A DNA stretch of 64,000 nucleotides from Herbaspirillum sp. DW155 (GTDB taxonomy: Bacteria > Pseudomonadota > Gammaproteobacteria > Burkholderiales > Burkholderiaceae_D): assembly GCF_037076565.1 (NCBI RefSeq), contig NZ_AP029028.1:372001-436000 (forward strand), written 5' to 3'. This document shows positions 35,190-44,726 of this stretch, piece after piece. Numbering within the stretch: the first letter of the stretch is position 1; the number at the start of each line of letters is the position of its first letter. The translations under genes were made by a program, and so were the position numbers. Below the pieces are notes generated by a model that saw only the letters and a list, made by a program, of their open reading frames with translations, was not told the DNA's origin and did no database searches.

Positions 35190-36026
35190 ATGGCAACAGC
35201 AGCAAAGAAGACCGCGGCGAAGAAGCCGGCGGCAAAGAAGGAAAAGGCGGTCGCCGCCAAGGAAACCACCAAGAAGGTAGCAGCCCCCAAGGCCGCAGCC
35301 GCCAAGAAGACCGTGGCCAAGGCCGCCGCCAAGCCGGCAGCTGCCAAGAAGGCTGCAGCGCCGAAGAAGGCCGCAGCGACCAAGGCAGCCGCTCCTAAGG
35401 CAGCAGCCAAGAAGGTTGCAGCTCCGAAGGCAGCCGCCAAGAAGACCGCAGCACCGAAGGCGGCAGCAAAGAAGGTTGCAGCTCCGAAGGCAGCCGCCAA
35501 GAAGACCGCAGCACCGAAGGCAGCAGCGAAGAAGGTCGCAGCTCCGAAGGCCGCCGCCAAGAAGGCCGCAGCACCGAAGGCAGCAGCGAAGAAGGTTGCA
35601 GCTCCGAAGGCCGCCGCCAAGAAGGCCGCAGCACCGAAGGCAGCAGCAGCGAAGAAGGTTGCAGCTCCGAAGGCCGCCGCCAAGAAGGCAGCAGCACCGA
35701 AGGCAGCAGCAGCGAAGAAGGTTGCAGCTCCGAAGGCCGCCGCCAAGAAGGCCGCAGCACCGAAGGCAGCAGCAGCGAAGAAGGTTGCAGCTCCGAAGGC
35801 CGCCGCCAAGAAGGCCGCAGCACCGAAGGCAGCAGCGAAGAAGGTTGCAGCTCCGAAGGCCGCCGCCAAGAAGGCAGCAGCACCGAAGGTCGCTGCTCCG
35901 AAGAAGGCCGCTGCGCCCAAGAAGGCCGCCGCCAAGCCGGCAGCCGCTGCAGCTCCGGCCGCCGCCAAGACCGTGTTGAACCCGGCCGCAGCATGGCCGT
36001 TCCCGACCGGCGCTGGCCGTCCGTAA
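35190..36026 (+). CDS. histone H1-like Lys/Ala/Pro repeat protein
   Basis: 278 aa made almost wholly of Lys, Ala and Pro in a 20-21-residue tandem repeat (KKVAAPKAAAKKAAAPKAAA type). A short non-repetitive N-terminus and an uncharged C-terminal end (NPAAAWPFPTGAGRP) flank it. It resembles the AlgP/HC1-type bacterial H1-like proteins that bind DNA non-specifically. The start has a strong AAGGAG site and the gene ends in tandem hairpins. Repeat number is expected to vary between strains. Confidence 0.88.
   Translation: MATAAKKTAAKKPAAKKEKAVAAKETTKKVAAPKAAAAKKTVAKAAAKPAAAKKAAAPKKAAATKAAAPKAAAKKVAAPKAAAKKTAAPKAAAKKVAAPKAAAKKTAAPKAAAKKVAAPKAAAKKAAAPKAAAKKVAAPKAAAKKAAAPKAAAAKKVAAPKAAAKKAAAPKAAAAKKVAAPKAAAKKAAAPKAAAAKKVAAPKAAAKKAAAPKAAAKKVAAPKAAAKKAAAPKVAAPKKAAAPKKAAAKPAAAAAPAAAKTVLNPAAAWPFPTGAGRP
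35401..35890 (+). repeat. 60/63-bp tandem repeat inside the H1-like gene
   Basis: Eight copies, marked by GAAGGTTGCAGCTCCGAAGG-type blocks starting at 35411, 35471, 35531, 35591, 35654, 35717, 35780 and 35840. Spacing is 60 bp, except three 63-bp intervals where one extra CAG codon is inserted. All length changes are multiples of three, so the frame is kept. Confidence 0.92.
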
Positions 36027-36040
36027 TCCGGGCGTGCGTC

Positions 36041-36101
36041 CAGTCTGATCCCCTCAGACTGAAGGCCGCTGTATGGCATCGCGCCATGCAGCGGTTTTTT
36101 T
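36041..36101 (+). terminator. tandem hairpin and terminator after the H1-like gene
   Basis: An 8-bp stem (CAGTCTGA/TCAGACTG, 36041-36061) is followed by a 12-bp stem with one G-U pair (36066-36094) and a run of seven T. The remainder of the 303-bp gap to the next gene shows no gene. Confidence 0.85.
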
Positions 36102-36329
36102 ATGCCTCACCGTTCTGGTCTTGCCGTAGAGATAGCCACCGCGATCAGAAGGATGCCGCAAGCTCTGCTCTGGCAATCCGGCGCAATGGCACAATATGAA
36201 GAAGCTGGTGCATGCCCACACGCCCTGCGCGTGCATGCCTGCCAGATGATGTCGCCGCCGCACCTGGCGATTGCGCCCCAGCCGCTGGCACACTAGTATG
36301 TGCCCTGCCTCTCACTGATGGAGATCCCT

Positions 36330-36869
36330 GTGCTGCTTAGTATTTTCACGATGATCGTCAACGCCGTCGCCAGCATCCTGGCCGGCGTCATGCTGCTGCG
36401 TTTCTGGATGCAAGTGGTGCGCGTGCGTCCGCCCCAATCGGTGGGGCAGTTCGTCTACCAGCTCTCGGACTGGCTGGTGCGTCCCCTGCGCCGGGTGATG
36501 CCGGGCAGCGGTTACGACTGGGCCAGCCTGGTGGGTGCCTTCCTCATCGTGCTCTTGTCCATCATCGCCATCCTCGGTTTGCAGACCGGCTTCAACTTCA
36601 AGATCATCTTGCTGGTGGCGCTGGAGCGTTTGCTGCAGTGGATCTGCTACGGCTTCATGGCCACGCTGATCATGGAAGCGGTCTTCAGCTGGGTCAATCC
36701 GCATGCGCCGCTAGCCCCCTTCGTGCGCGCCCTGAACGACCCGCTGCTGCGCCCGCTGCGCCGTCTCATCCCGCCGCTGGGCGGTGTCGACCTGTCGCCG
36801 CTGGTACTGCTGATCCTGCTGCAGATTGCGGTACGGGTGATCGACGCGCTCTTCTTCACGCTCTACTGA
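36330..36869 (+). CDS. YggT family membrane protein
   Basis: 179 aa with two similar halves, each a pair of hydrophobic segments followed by the family motif (WLVRPLRRVMPGSG and PLLRPLRRLIPPLGG). YggT proteins are inner-membrane proteins linked to osmotic tolerance or cell-division placement in other bacteria; the role here is uncertain. A GTG at 36330 is chosen because GGAGA precedes it and it gives the typical N-terminus MLLSIF. An in-frame ATG at 36318 overlaps that site. Confidence 0.85.
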   Translation: MLLSIFTMIVNAVASILAGVMLLRFWMQVVRVRPPQSVGQFVYQLSDWLVRPLRRVMPGSGYDWASLVGAFLIVLLSIIAILGLQTGFNFKIILLVALERLLQWICYGFMATLIMEAVFSWVNPHAPLAPFVRALNDPLLRPLRRLIPPLGGVDLSPLVLLILLQIAVRVIDALFFTLY

Positions 36870-36894
36870 AGACGCTGCGGCCTTGCCCCAACGC

Positions 36895-36924
36895 AAAAGA
36901 GCCGGACACACGTCCGGCTCTTTT
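36895..36924. terminator. bidirectional terminator between yggT and the peroxiredoxin gene
   Basis: A 13-bp stem (AAAAGAGCCGGAC with GTCCGGCTCTTTT) and a four-base loop, with A and T tracts at either side. It serves the convergent genes ending at 36869 and 36955. Confidence 0.88.
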
Positions 36925-36954
36925 GATTTTTGATGTCTGCCTGCGCTTCTCTGG

Positions 36955-37548
36955 TCAGCGCTTCTGCCTGGCCGACCATTGCTCCAGCGCCTGCATGGTG
37001 TTCTCCACGTGTTTTTCCGGATTCATGTCGGTGTATTCATAGAGGATGGCATGGTCCGGCGTGATGACGTAGGAGGTGCGGCTGGCATAGCCGGTCACCT
37101 TCAGGAACTGGGCGTCATAGGCCTTCATGATCTTCTTGTCGACGTCGGCAGCCACGGCGAACTTGCTGCGACATTCGCTGACGGAGAACTTGTTGAGCGT
37201 CTCGATGTTGTCCCCCGACACGCCGATGACGGTGGCCCCCAGTGCCTTGTAGCGATCCACCGCTTCGGCGAAGAGGTGGGCTTCGATGGTGCAGCCGGAG
37301 GTGAAGGCCGCCGGATAGAAGTACAGCACCACCGGACCTTTCTTGAGCGCTTCCGAGAGCGAGAAGGTCGAGACCTGTCCTCCCAGTGAACTCGGCGCGG
37401 AGAACTCGGGCGCCTTGTCGCCGGGCTTGAGTGCGGCCAGCGCGGCTTGCGAACACAGTGCCGCAGCCAGCAAGACGCACGCGTTACCCACACGGCGCAG
37501 GCGCGAGCAGACCCCGGCAGACATGACAGACGACGAATGGCTCAGCAT
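36955..37548 (-). CDS. exported peroxiredoxin (AhpC/TSA, PrxQ-like)
   Basis: 197 aa. The N-terminal 39 residues form a signal sequence ending AALAAL, so the enzyme should act in the periplasm. The peroxidatic site fits the P-x-x-x-T-x-x-C rule (PAAFTSGC), followed by TIEAHLF. A second cysteine (SECRSKF) may be the resolving residue. Most PrxQ/Bcp enzymes are cytosolic and about 155 aa long, so the signal peptide is the unusual part. It reduces peroxides using thioredoxin-like donors; the donor here is unknown. Confidence 0.87.
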   Translation of the reverse strand: MLSHSSSVMSAGVCSRLRRVGNACVLLAAALCSQAALAALKPGDKAPEFSAPSSLGGQVSTFSLSEALKKGPVVLYFYPAAFTSGCTIEAHLFAEAVDRYKALGATVIGVSGDNIETLNKFSVSECRSKFAVAADVDKKIMKAYDAQFLKVTGYASRTSYVITPDHAILYEYTDMNPEKHVENTMQALEQWSARQKR

Positions 37549-37612
37549 GGCGAATCTCCTTGTGGCGTGCTGCTGCCGGTGTCACGCTGCGCGGCACCGG
37601 CCGGGAATGACA

Positions 37613-38545
37613 TCAGAAGCGATAACCGAAAGCCTTGTGGAAGCGTTCCTCGATCTCTGCCTTGGACGGCGCATGGTTCTGCGGACCTTGCGAAGCGATC
37701 TTGATGGAACCCATCAGGCTGGCCAGGCGGCCGGTGGTTTCCCAGTCATAGCCTTCGGTCAGACCGTAGAGCATGCCGGCGCGGAAGGCATCGCCGCAGC
37801 CGGTCGGATCGGCGATCTTGTCGGCCCGCACGCAGGGGATGGCGTGGTGCTTACCGCCCACGAAGATGTCCGCTCCCAGCTCACCGCGCGTGACCACCAG
37901 CGCCGTGACGCGCTCGGCGATCTGCGCCAGCGTCAGGCCGGTGCGGGCGGTCAGCAGCTCGGCTTCGTAATCGTTGACGGCCACGTAGGTGGCCAGGTCG
38001 ATGAAGTTCTTGAGGTCATTGCCATCGAACATCGGCATGCCCTGGCCCGGATCGAAGATCAGCGGGATGTTCAGTTCGGCGGCCTGCTGCGCGTGCTGCA
38101 GCATGCCATCGCGGCCATCGGGAGCGACGATGGCGAATTTGACCCTGCCGGCATCGGCCACCTTGTTTTCATGCGACCAGGTCATGGCACCGGGGTGGAA
38201 GGCGGTGATCTGGTTGCTGTCGGCATCGGTGGTGATGAAGCACTGGGCCGTAAACGACGTCTCGATCTGGCGCACGCATTGCGTGGAGATCCCCAGCGTG
38301 GCCAGGCGCTCCATATAGGGCGCGCTATCGAGTCCCACCGTGGCCATCACGATGGGCTCGCCGCCCAGCAGCTTGAGGTTGTAGGCGATGTTGCCGGCAC
38401 AGCCGCCGAACTCGCGGCGCATGGTCGGCACCAGAAAGGAGACGTTGACCTTGTGCAACTGGTCGGCCAGCAGGGCTTCAGCGAAGCGGCCCTCGTATTG
38501 CATGATGTTGTCGTAAGCGAGGGAACCGCAGATCAGTGAGCTCAT
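37613..38545 (-). CDS. PfkB-family carbohydrate (adenosine-type) kinase
   Basis: 310-aa ribokinase-fold kinase. The N-terminal substrate site (GGCAGNIAYNLKLLGG) and C-terminal anion-hole/catalytic motif (DPTGCGDAFRAG) are both present. The overall pattern resembles the betaproteobacterial adenosine-kinase-like PfkB group. The ATG at 38545 (MSSLICGSLAYD) gives the family N-terminus; a longer reading to 38620 is rejected. The substrate is not assignable from sequence alone. Confidence 0.88.
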   Translation of the reverse strand: MSSLICGSLAYDNIMQYEGRFAEALLADQLHKVNVSFLVPTMRREFGGCAGNIAYNLKLLGGEPIVMATVGLDSAPYMERLATLGISTQCVRQIETSFTAQCFITTDADSNQITAFHPGAMTWSHENKVADAGRVKFAIVAPDGRDGMLQHAQQAAELNIPLIFDPGQGMPMFDGNDLKNFIDLATYVAVNDYEAELLTARTGLTLAQIAERVTALVVTRGELGADIFVGGKHHAIPCVRADKIADPTGCGDAFRAGMLYGLTEGYDWETTGRLASLMGSIKIASQGPQNHAPSKAEIEERFHKAFGYRF

Positions 38546-38652
38546 GGCGTGGTCGGTACAAGTGAGTGAACGATGCCGCATTGTAGAAGAAAAGCGGCCG
38601 GGAGGCTGGACTTGGCGCAAGCAGCGCCGCGTTGCCGGAGCAGCAGGGCGGC

Positions 38653-39879
38653 TCAGGGATAGAACAGATAAATGCGATAGCCCGAGACCAGCGCTTCCTT
38701 GAGCTCGAAGTTGAGCCTGATCTGCTGCTCGCTCGCGGGCGCGATGCCGCTGTCGACCTGGGCCGGATCGGCCAGATAGTCGCGCGGACGGAAGACCCGC
38801 CGCACCACCGCCTTCTCGTCATCATTGTTGAGCGTGAGTTCAATATGCGGCCAGGCCTGCGCAGTGTCGCCGCGATTGCGCATCACCAGCGAGAGCGCAT
38901 AGACGTTCTGGTTGGGCGGCACCACCTGCAGTTCGTTGGCTTCCAGCGAGAGCCGGTCGATCTCGGTGGGCAGGCCTACGGTGCAATGCAAGGCTACGCA
39001 CATGCCATTGAGCAGGGGACGCAAAGGCGGCGCGGCGGCGGCCAGGGGATTACGCCAGTAATAGAGCGATTGCAGCAGCAGGACCGGCACCATGACGCCG
39101 GCCAGCACCATCATCACCATCTTCATCACCTGGCTGATACGAGCGCGGCGCTCGGCGTGCTTGACGAAGCCGGGAGCGTCGGCGGGTTCGCTCTCGTCCT
39201 GGATTTCCCGTTCTTCTTCCACAGCTGGCAGCGGTTCGTCGTCGATGCGAAACACCGCAGCCACCTCGGGCGGGGCGGCGATCTCATCGGTATCGATGGA
39301 AGAGCGCTGCAGCAGGGCGCCGCTGTCGGGGTCGTGTTCCGACGGGGCAGGCGAGCTGCCGGCCTGGTCGGCTAGGTTGATCTTGTCCACAGGCGCGGCG
39401 GGTTTGAGCGCCGCACCCAGGTCGGGAATGTAGCCCGGACTGGCGGGCGAGCGGAATACCTTGGGTTCGGCGATCACCGGAATGGCCGCGGGTGCCGCCG
39501 CTGCAGCAGCAGCGATGGTCGGCTCCGGAGCAGGAACGTTCACCTCCGGCAGTGGAGCCGGCGAAGGGGGCGCGGAGAAAACGGGCTGGGAGGCTGGCGG
39601 CGCGATATTTCGTTCATATGCGCCTGGAGCCGGGGAAACCGGGGATGTCTGCGATGCCGGCGTCGGTACCACGGACGGGCTGGCCATGCCGGCCTGCGCC
39701 TTGCTGCCCGGTGCGGGCTGGTAGTGGCCGTCGGCCACGCTGGGCTCGACCAGGAACTCGTTACCGTTGAAGACCTGGCGGCAATTGCCGCAGCGGACCA
39801 GTCCGCCGCGCAGTTTGAGCTGGTCGCTGGCGACCCTGAAGATGGTCAGACAGTGCGGACACTGCGTCGCCAACGCCAT
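38653..39879 (-). CDS. zinc-ribbon and DUF3426 membrane protein
   Basis: 408 aa. The N-terminal MJ0042-type zinc finger has Cys7, Cys10, Cys30 and Cys33. A long Pro/Ala/Glu-rich disordered region follows (about 40-235), then one membrane segment (about 245-268, VMMVLAGVMVPVLLL), then a C-terminal DUF3426 domain with paired cysteines. It sits three bases downstream of prmA on the same strand, a common betaproteobacterial pairing. Function unknown; the topology suggests a cytoplasmic zinc finger and a periplasmic domain. Confidence 0.88.
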   Translation of the reverse strand: MALATQCPHCLTIFRVASDQLKLRGGLVRCGNCRQVFNGNEFLVEPSVADGHYQPAPGSKAQAGMASPSVVPTPASQTSPVSPAPGAYERNIAPPASQPVFSAPPSPAPLPEVNVPAPEPTIAAAAAAAPAAIPVIAEPKVFRSPASPGYIPDLGAALKPAAPVDKINLADQAGSSPAPSEHDPDSGALLQRSSIDTDEIAAPPEVAAVFRIDDEPLPAVEEEREIQDESEPADAPGFVKHAERRARISQVMKMVMMVLAGVMVPVLLLQSLYYWRNPLAAAAPPLRPLLNGMCVALHCTVGLPTEIDRLSLEANELQVVPPNQNVYALSLVMRNRGDTAQAWPHIELTLNNDDEKAVVRRVFRPRDYLADPAQVDSGIAPASEQQIRLNFELKEALVSGYRIYLFYP

Positions 39880-39882
39880 GGA

Positions 39883-40797
39883 TTACTCCGGCAGGCGGCC
39901 TGCCAGGGCCACCCAGCCTTCGTGTTCGGCCCACACGGTCAGGGCGATATAGGGTGCGTAGCTGGCGATGACTTCCTGCGCCTGGCGCTCCAGCACACCC
40001 GAAAGTACCAGCGAACCGCCCGCGCGCACGCGTCCGGCCAGCATCGGCGCCATCAGTTGCAGGGGACCGGCCAGGATGTTGGCCACCACCACGTCGAAGC
40101 GTTCGCCTTCCGGATGAGCGGCGGCGAAGGGTTCCGGCAGGTAATAGGTAGCGCTGCAGCCGTTGCGTTCGGTATTGTGATGCGCCGCTTCCAGCGCCTG
40201 CGGATCGATGTCCACGCCGATCACCTGGGGCACGCCGATCTTGGCGGCCACGAGTGCCAGGATGCCCGAGCCGCAGCCGTAGTCGAGCAGGGTTTGGGCC
40301 TGGGGCGCATTGGCTTCCAGCCACTCCATGCACAGCCGGGTAGTCGGATGGCTGCCCGTGCCGAAGGCCAGGCCCGGGTCCAGTTCCAGCACCAGGGCAT
40401 CGGGATCGGCCGGGGCTTCGTGCCAGCTGGGCACCACCCAGATGCGCTGGCCGATGTGGATGGGCTCGAACTGGGATTGCGTCAGGCGCACCCAGTCCTG
40501 CTCTTCCACGTTGCGCGTGGCAAAGGGCAGGGCATAGTCCAGGCCGATGGCCTTGGCCGCATCCATGACGATGGTGGCGTGGTCGGCATCCTTGCCGGCC
40601 AGCGCCACTACACGGCTGCGGTCCCAGGCGGCTTCTTCGGGCTCCATGCCGGGCTCGCCGAAGAGCGGGCGCTCGGCGTCCGTCCCTTCATCGGCATCTT
40701 CCACCGACACCGACAGGGCGCCAGCATCCATCAGGGCGTCGGACAATGCCTCCGCCTCTTCCCGCGCCACTTCGATGACGATTTCTACCCATGCCAT
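39883..40797 (-). CDS. prmA: ribosomal protein L11 methyltransferase
   Basis: 304-aa SAM-dependent enzyme that trimethylates L11. The SAM motif is [19 protein letters not shown] and the NPPF-like position reads [10 protein letters not shown]. The N-terminal substrate-recognition domain begins [10 protein letters not shown]. The ATG at 40797 gives the family start. It is 49 bp past the accC stop on the same strand, continuing the accB-accC-prmA order. Confidence 0.95.
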   Translation of the reverse strand: MAWVEIVIEVAREEAEALSDALMDAGALSVSVEDADEGTDAERPLFGEPGMEPEEAAWDRSRVVALAGKDADHATIVMDAAKAIGLDYALPFATRNVEEQDWVRLTQSQFEPIHIGQRIWVVPSWHEAPADPDALVLELDPGLAFGTGSHPTTRLCMEWLEANAPQAQTLLDYGCGSGILALVAAKIGVPQVIGVDIDPQALEAAHHNTERNGCSATYYLPEPFAAAHPEGERFDVVVANILAGPLQLMAPMLAGRVRAGGSLVLSGVLERQAQEVIASYAPYIALTVWAEHEGWVALAGRLPE

Positions 40798-40846
40798 GCT
40801 GGTTTGCCTTTGCTGTTGCGTTACCGTTGATGCTGATGTGCTGCGA

Positions 40847-42226
<1,380 letters not shown>

Positions 42227-42334
42227 AACAGGAATGAGGCGTCGCCAGGTTCAAGCGTTATAGGTTCCAAAGCCAGGCCGCGGGCATCTGCCGCGCGGCG
42301 GCCGTTGCGGCCGGGCCAGGGACTGCGGCGGAGT

Positions 42335-42820
42335 TTAACCCAGCACGAACAGGGGTTGGCCGAACTCGACGGCCTGGCCGTTTTCCACCAGGATCTGCTT
42401 GACCACGCCACCCTTGTCGGCGTCGATTTCGTTGAGCAGCTTCATGGCTTCGATGATGCACAGGGTATCGCCTTCCTTGACTTCCTTGCCCACTTCGACG
42501 AAGGCCGGTGCGCCCGGCGCGGAGGAACGGTAGAAGGTGCCGACCATCGGCGACTTGACGATGTGGCCTTCCGGCACGGCCGGGGCAGCCGGGGCGGCCG
42601 CCGGAGCAGCAGCAGCGGGCGCGGCGGCCACGGGAGCGGCGGCCACGGGAGCGGCGGCGGGCGCGTAGGCTTGCTGTTGCGGCACCATCACCACCTGGTT
42701 CTGGGCATTCGGGGAAGACTTGACGATGCGGACCTTGCTTTCGCCTTCGGTGACTTCCAGCTCTTCGATGGCCGATTCAGCAACCAGGTCGATCAGCGTC
42801 TTGAGTTTTCGTAAATCCAT
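42335..42820 (-). CDS. accB: biotin carboxyl carrier protein of acetyl-CoA carboxylase
   Basis: 161 aa. An N-terminal domain and an Ala/Pro-rich flexible linker (about residues 52-83) lead to the C-terminal biotinyl domain. The biotinylated lysine is Lys127 in EAMKLLNE; the family usually has Met where the first Leu stands. First gene of accB-accC. Confidence 0.97.
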   Translation of the reverse strand: MDLRKLKTLIDLVAESAIEELEVTEGESKVRIVKSSPNAQNQVVMVPQQQAYAPAAAPVAAAPVAAAPAAAAPAAAPAAPAVPEGHIVKSPMVGTFYRSSAPGAPAFVEVGKEVKEGDTLCIIEAMKLLNEIDADKGGVVKQILVENGQAVEFGQPLFVLG

Positions 42821-42945
42821 TTGAATCCCTCGGAATGTAGATGAGTAGTGTTGTTAACGAAGCGCCGGCGCTGTGTCGCAGCCGGCGGGTTCAGTCTGGG
42901 TCTTGCAGTACGTGATGCGATCCGTTCGAAGCGGCGGGTCCGCCC

Positions 42946-43383
42946 TCAGGATTGACGCAGCCAGAAATCGACGGCCATACGGTAGCCATCGACCCCGAAG
43001 CCGCACAGGACTGCCCGGGCGATGCCGGACAGATAGGAAAAATGCCGGAACTCCTCGCGCTGGTGCACATTGGAGATATGCAGTTCCACGAAGGGAATGG
43101 CCACCCCGGCCAGGGCATCGCGCAGGGCCACGCTGGTATGCGTCAATCCGCCCGGATTGATGATGATGCCGTCCACCCCTTCCTGGCGGGCCTGATGGAT
43201 GCGGTCGATCAGGGCACCTTCGTGGTTGCTCTGGAAGGTCGCCAGGGATGCGCCGGCGGCGCGCGCCTGTTCTTGTGCACGCTGCTCGATGTCGGCCAGC
43301 GTGGTAGTTCCGTAGACTTCCGGCTCCCGGGTTCCGAGCAGATTCAGGTTCGGGCCATTGAGCAGGAGAAGCTTTTTTGCCAT
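42946..43383 (-). CDS. aroQ: 3-dehydroquinate dehydratase, type II
   Basis: 145 aa, the typical size. It catalyses the third shikimate-pathway step. The active-site lid has Arg19 and Tyr24 ([11 protein letters not shown]). [16 protein letters not shown] and the catalytic-His region [15 protein letters not shown] follow. It lies 125 bp upstream of accB on the same strand, a widespread proteobacterial arrangement. Confidence 0.97.
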   Translation of the reverse strand: MAKKLLLLNGPNLNLLGTREPEVYGTTTLADIEQRAQEQARAAGASLATFQSNHEGALIDRIHQARQEGVDGIIINPGGLTHTSVALRDALAGVAIPFVELHISNVHQREEFRHFSYLSGIARAVLCGFGVDGYRMAVDFWLRQS

Positions 43384-43491
43384 GGAGATTAAGCTCCGTT
43401 TGACGACGATGCGCGCATTTTGCCGTCAAATGCATTCATTTGGCAAGAAAAACTTTCTTTTCACGGATTTACGCCGGTGCAGAGGGTGATG

Positions 43492-44013
43492 TCAGAGCTG
43501 GGAGAGGTCGGCGCGCAGTTCGTCGAACTTGATGCGGCCCAGGTAGACCTTCTTGACGTTGCCGTCCTTGCCCACCAGAGCGGTGAACGGAAGACCGCCC
43601 GCCTGATTGCCGAATTGCCGCAGCAAATCGGTGGCGCCGGTTCCGGCAACGAAGAGAGGATAGCGGATTTGGTACTTTTGCGCAAACTTGGCGATATTTT
43701 CCTGACTATCGACGCCAATTCCCAGGATTTGCACCGGCGCGATCTCATTCTGCAGGGCAGTCAGCTCCGGCATTTCTTCCACACAGGGGCCGCACCAGGT
43801 CGCCCAGAAGTTGACCACCAGGGGCTTGCCTTTATATTGCGCCAGCGATTGCGTCTGGCCGCTGGCGTCGGGCAGCGATTGCGAGAGCAGCTGGTTCAAG
43901 GCCTGGGTTTGGGCAGAGACGGGCGGGTTGGCGCGATGGCTGGCATACAAGCCAACACCCACGCACACCACTGCAACCACGGCCAACAAGATCACATTTT
44001 TCAGTTTCGTCAT
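43492..44013 (-). CDS. TlpA-like membrane-anchored thiol-disulfide oxidoreductase
   Basis: 173-aa thioredoxin-fold protein. A single N-terminal membrane segment (residues 7-24) anchors it in the inner membrane facing the periplasm. The active site is Trp-Cys74-Gly-Pro-Cys77, and the cis-proline region is GGLPFTALV. Relatives reduce disulfides for cytochrome c maturation or periplasmic redox control. The start overlaps the stop of the upstream gene (44010-44013). Confidence 0.9.
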   Translation of the reverse strand: MTKLKNVILLAVVAVVCVGVGLYASHRANPPVSAQTQALNQLLSQSLPDASGQTQSLAQYKGKPLVVNFWATWCGPCVEEMPELTALQNEIAPVQILGIGVDSQENIAKFAQKYQIRYPLFVAGTGATDLLRQFGNQAGGLPFTALVGKDGNVKKVYLGRIKFDELRADLSQL

Positions 44014-44651
44014 GAATTCTCATCCTCGGAGGTGGCATCGATCAGCCCGGCCAGCGCGGCCGCATCGCCGCGCTCGGGGCGCTTGCCGGGGGCAGCGCGC
44101 AGGCTGCCGCGCAGATCGTCTTCGTCATACAGGGCCAGATGGGCCAGTTCGGGATCGGCACCGCGCTGAGGCAGCAGGAAGCTCAGGGTTTCCACTGCCT
44201 GGCCGGTGCGGAAGTGACTGGTTTCCCCGACCTCGAAGTTCACATTCTTGTTCAGGAGGAAAATCTCGACATCCTTGGCGCTGGGGGAGAACAGCTGCAA
44301 GTGGATGTCAGAATGTTCACCTGCCGTGCCGTTCCACACCGCCCCGGTAATATAAGGATTGAACTGTTGCAAGTCCTGCATCAGTTGCAAGGCCACCTGG
44401 CGCAGGTGCAAAAGGCGCGCCGGCTGGGTGTCGGCAAAGAAGAGTTCGTTGTAGAGGCGCACTTCTTCTTCGATCTGCTCGTTATCCGGCATGATCTCGC
44501 CGCGTATCTTCTGACTACCCAGGATCTGTTTGGCGGCCTTGCGCTTGGCGGTACCGTAGTCGGCGCCATCTTCGGCGATCATGCGGGCGGCGGCAGCGGC
44601 GATTTCGGCGCGCATTTGCTCGGTGGGGGAAGTGAATTCGAATTCAGGCAT
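44010..44651 (-). CDS. nucleotidyltransferase-like protein, function unknown
   Basis: 213 aa, conserved in betaproteobacteria next to mpl, as far as recalled. A nucleotidyltransferase-like core is suggested by GAVWNGTAGEHSDIHLQLFS, but the second catalytic Asp of the D-x-D pair is His here (DIH), so activity may be altered or lost. The N-terminal 50 residues are helical and Ala/Lys-rich; the C-terminal 35 are charged. An in-frame ATG slightly upstream is also possible. It overlaps the TlpA-like gene by four bases and is divergent from mpl. Confidence 0.75.
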   Translation of the reverse strand: MPEFEFTSPTEQMRAEIAAAAARMIAEDGADYGTAKRKAAKQILGSQKIRGEIMPDNEQIEEEVRLYNELFFADTQPARLLHLRQVALQLMQDLQQFNPYITGAVWNGTAGEHSDIHLQLFSPSAKDVEIFLLNKNVNFEVGETSHFRTGQAVETLSFLLPQRGADPELAHLALYDEDDLRGSLRAAPGKRPERGDAAALAGLIDATSEDENS

Positions 44652-44726
44652 GGGCGACATCATACGCGTTAGCGGCAGCACCCGCCGCCTCAGGTAAAAT
44701 CGCGGGATTACACCCCAAGATTCGCT

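Noticed and set aside
35401-35890. Regular repeats resembling a CRISPR array
   Set aside because: The units are contiguous, in frame and translate to a Lys/Ala/Pro protein. There are no unique spacers and no cas genes.
36102-36296. 64-codon open frame between the H1-like gene and yggT
   Set aside because: It starts inside the terminator region, has no ribosome-binding site and no recognisable protein features.
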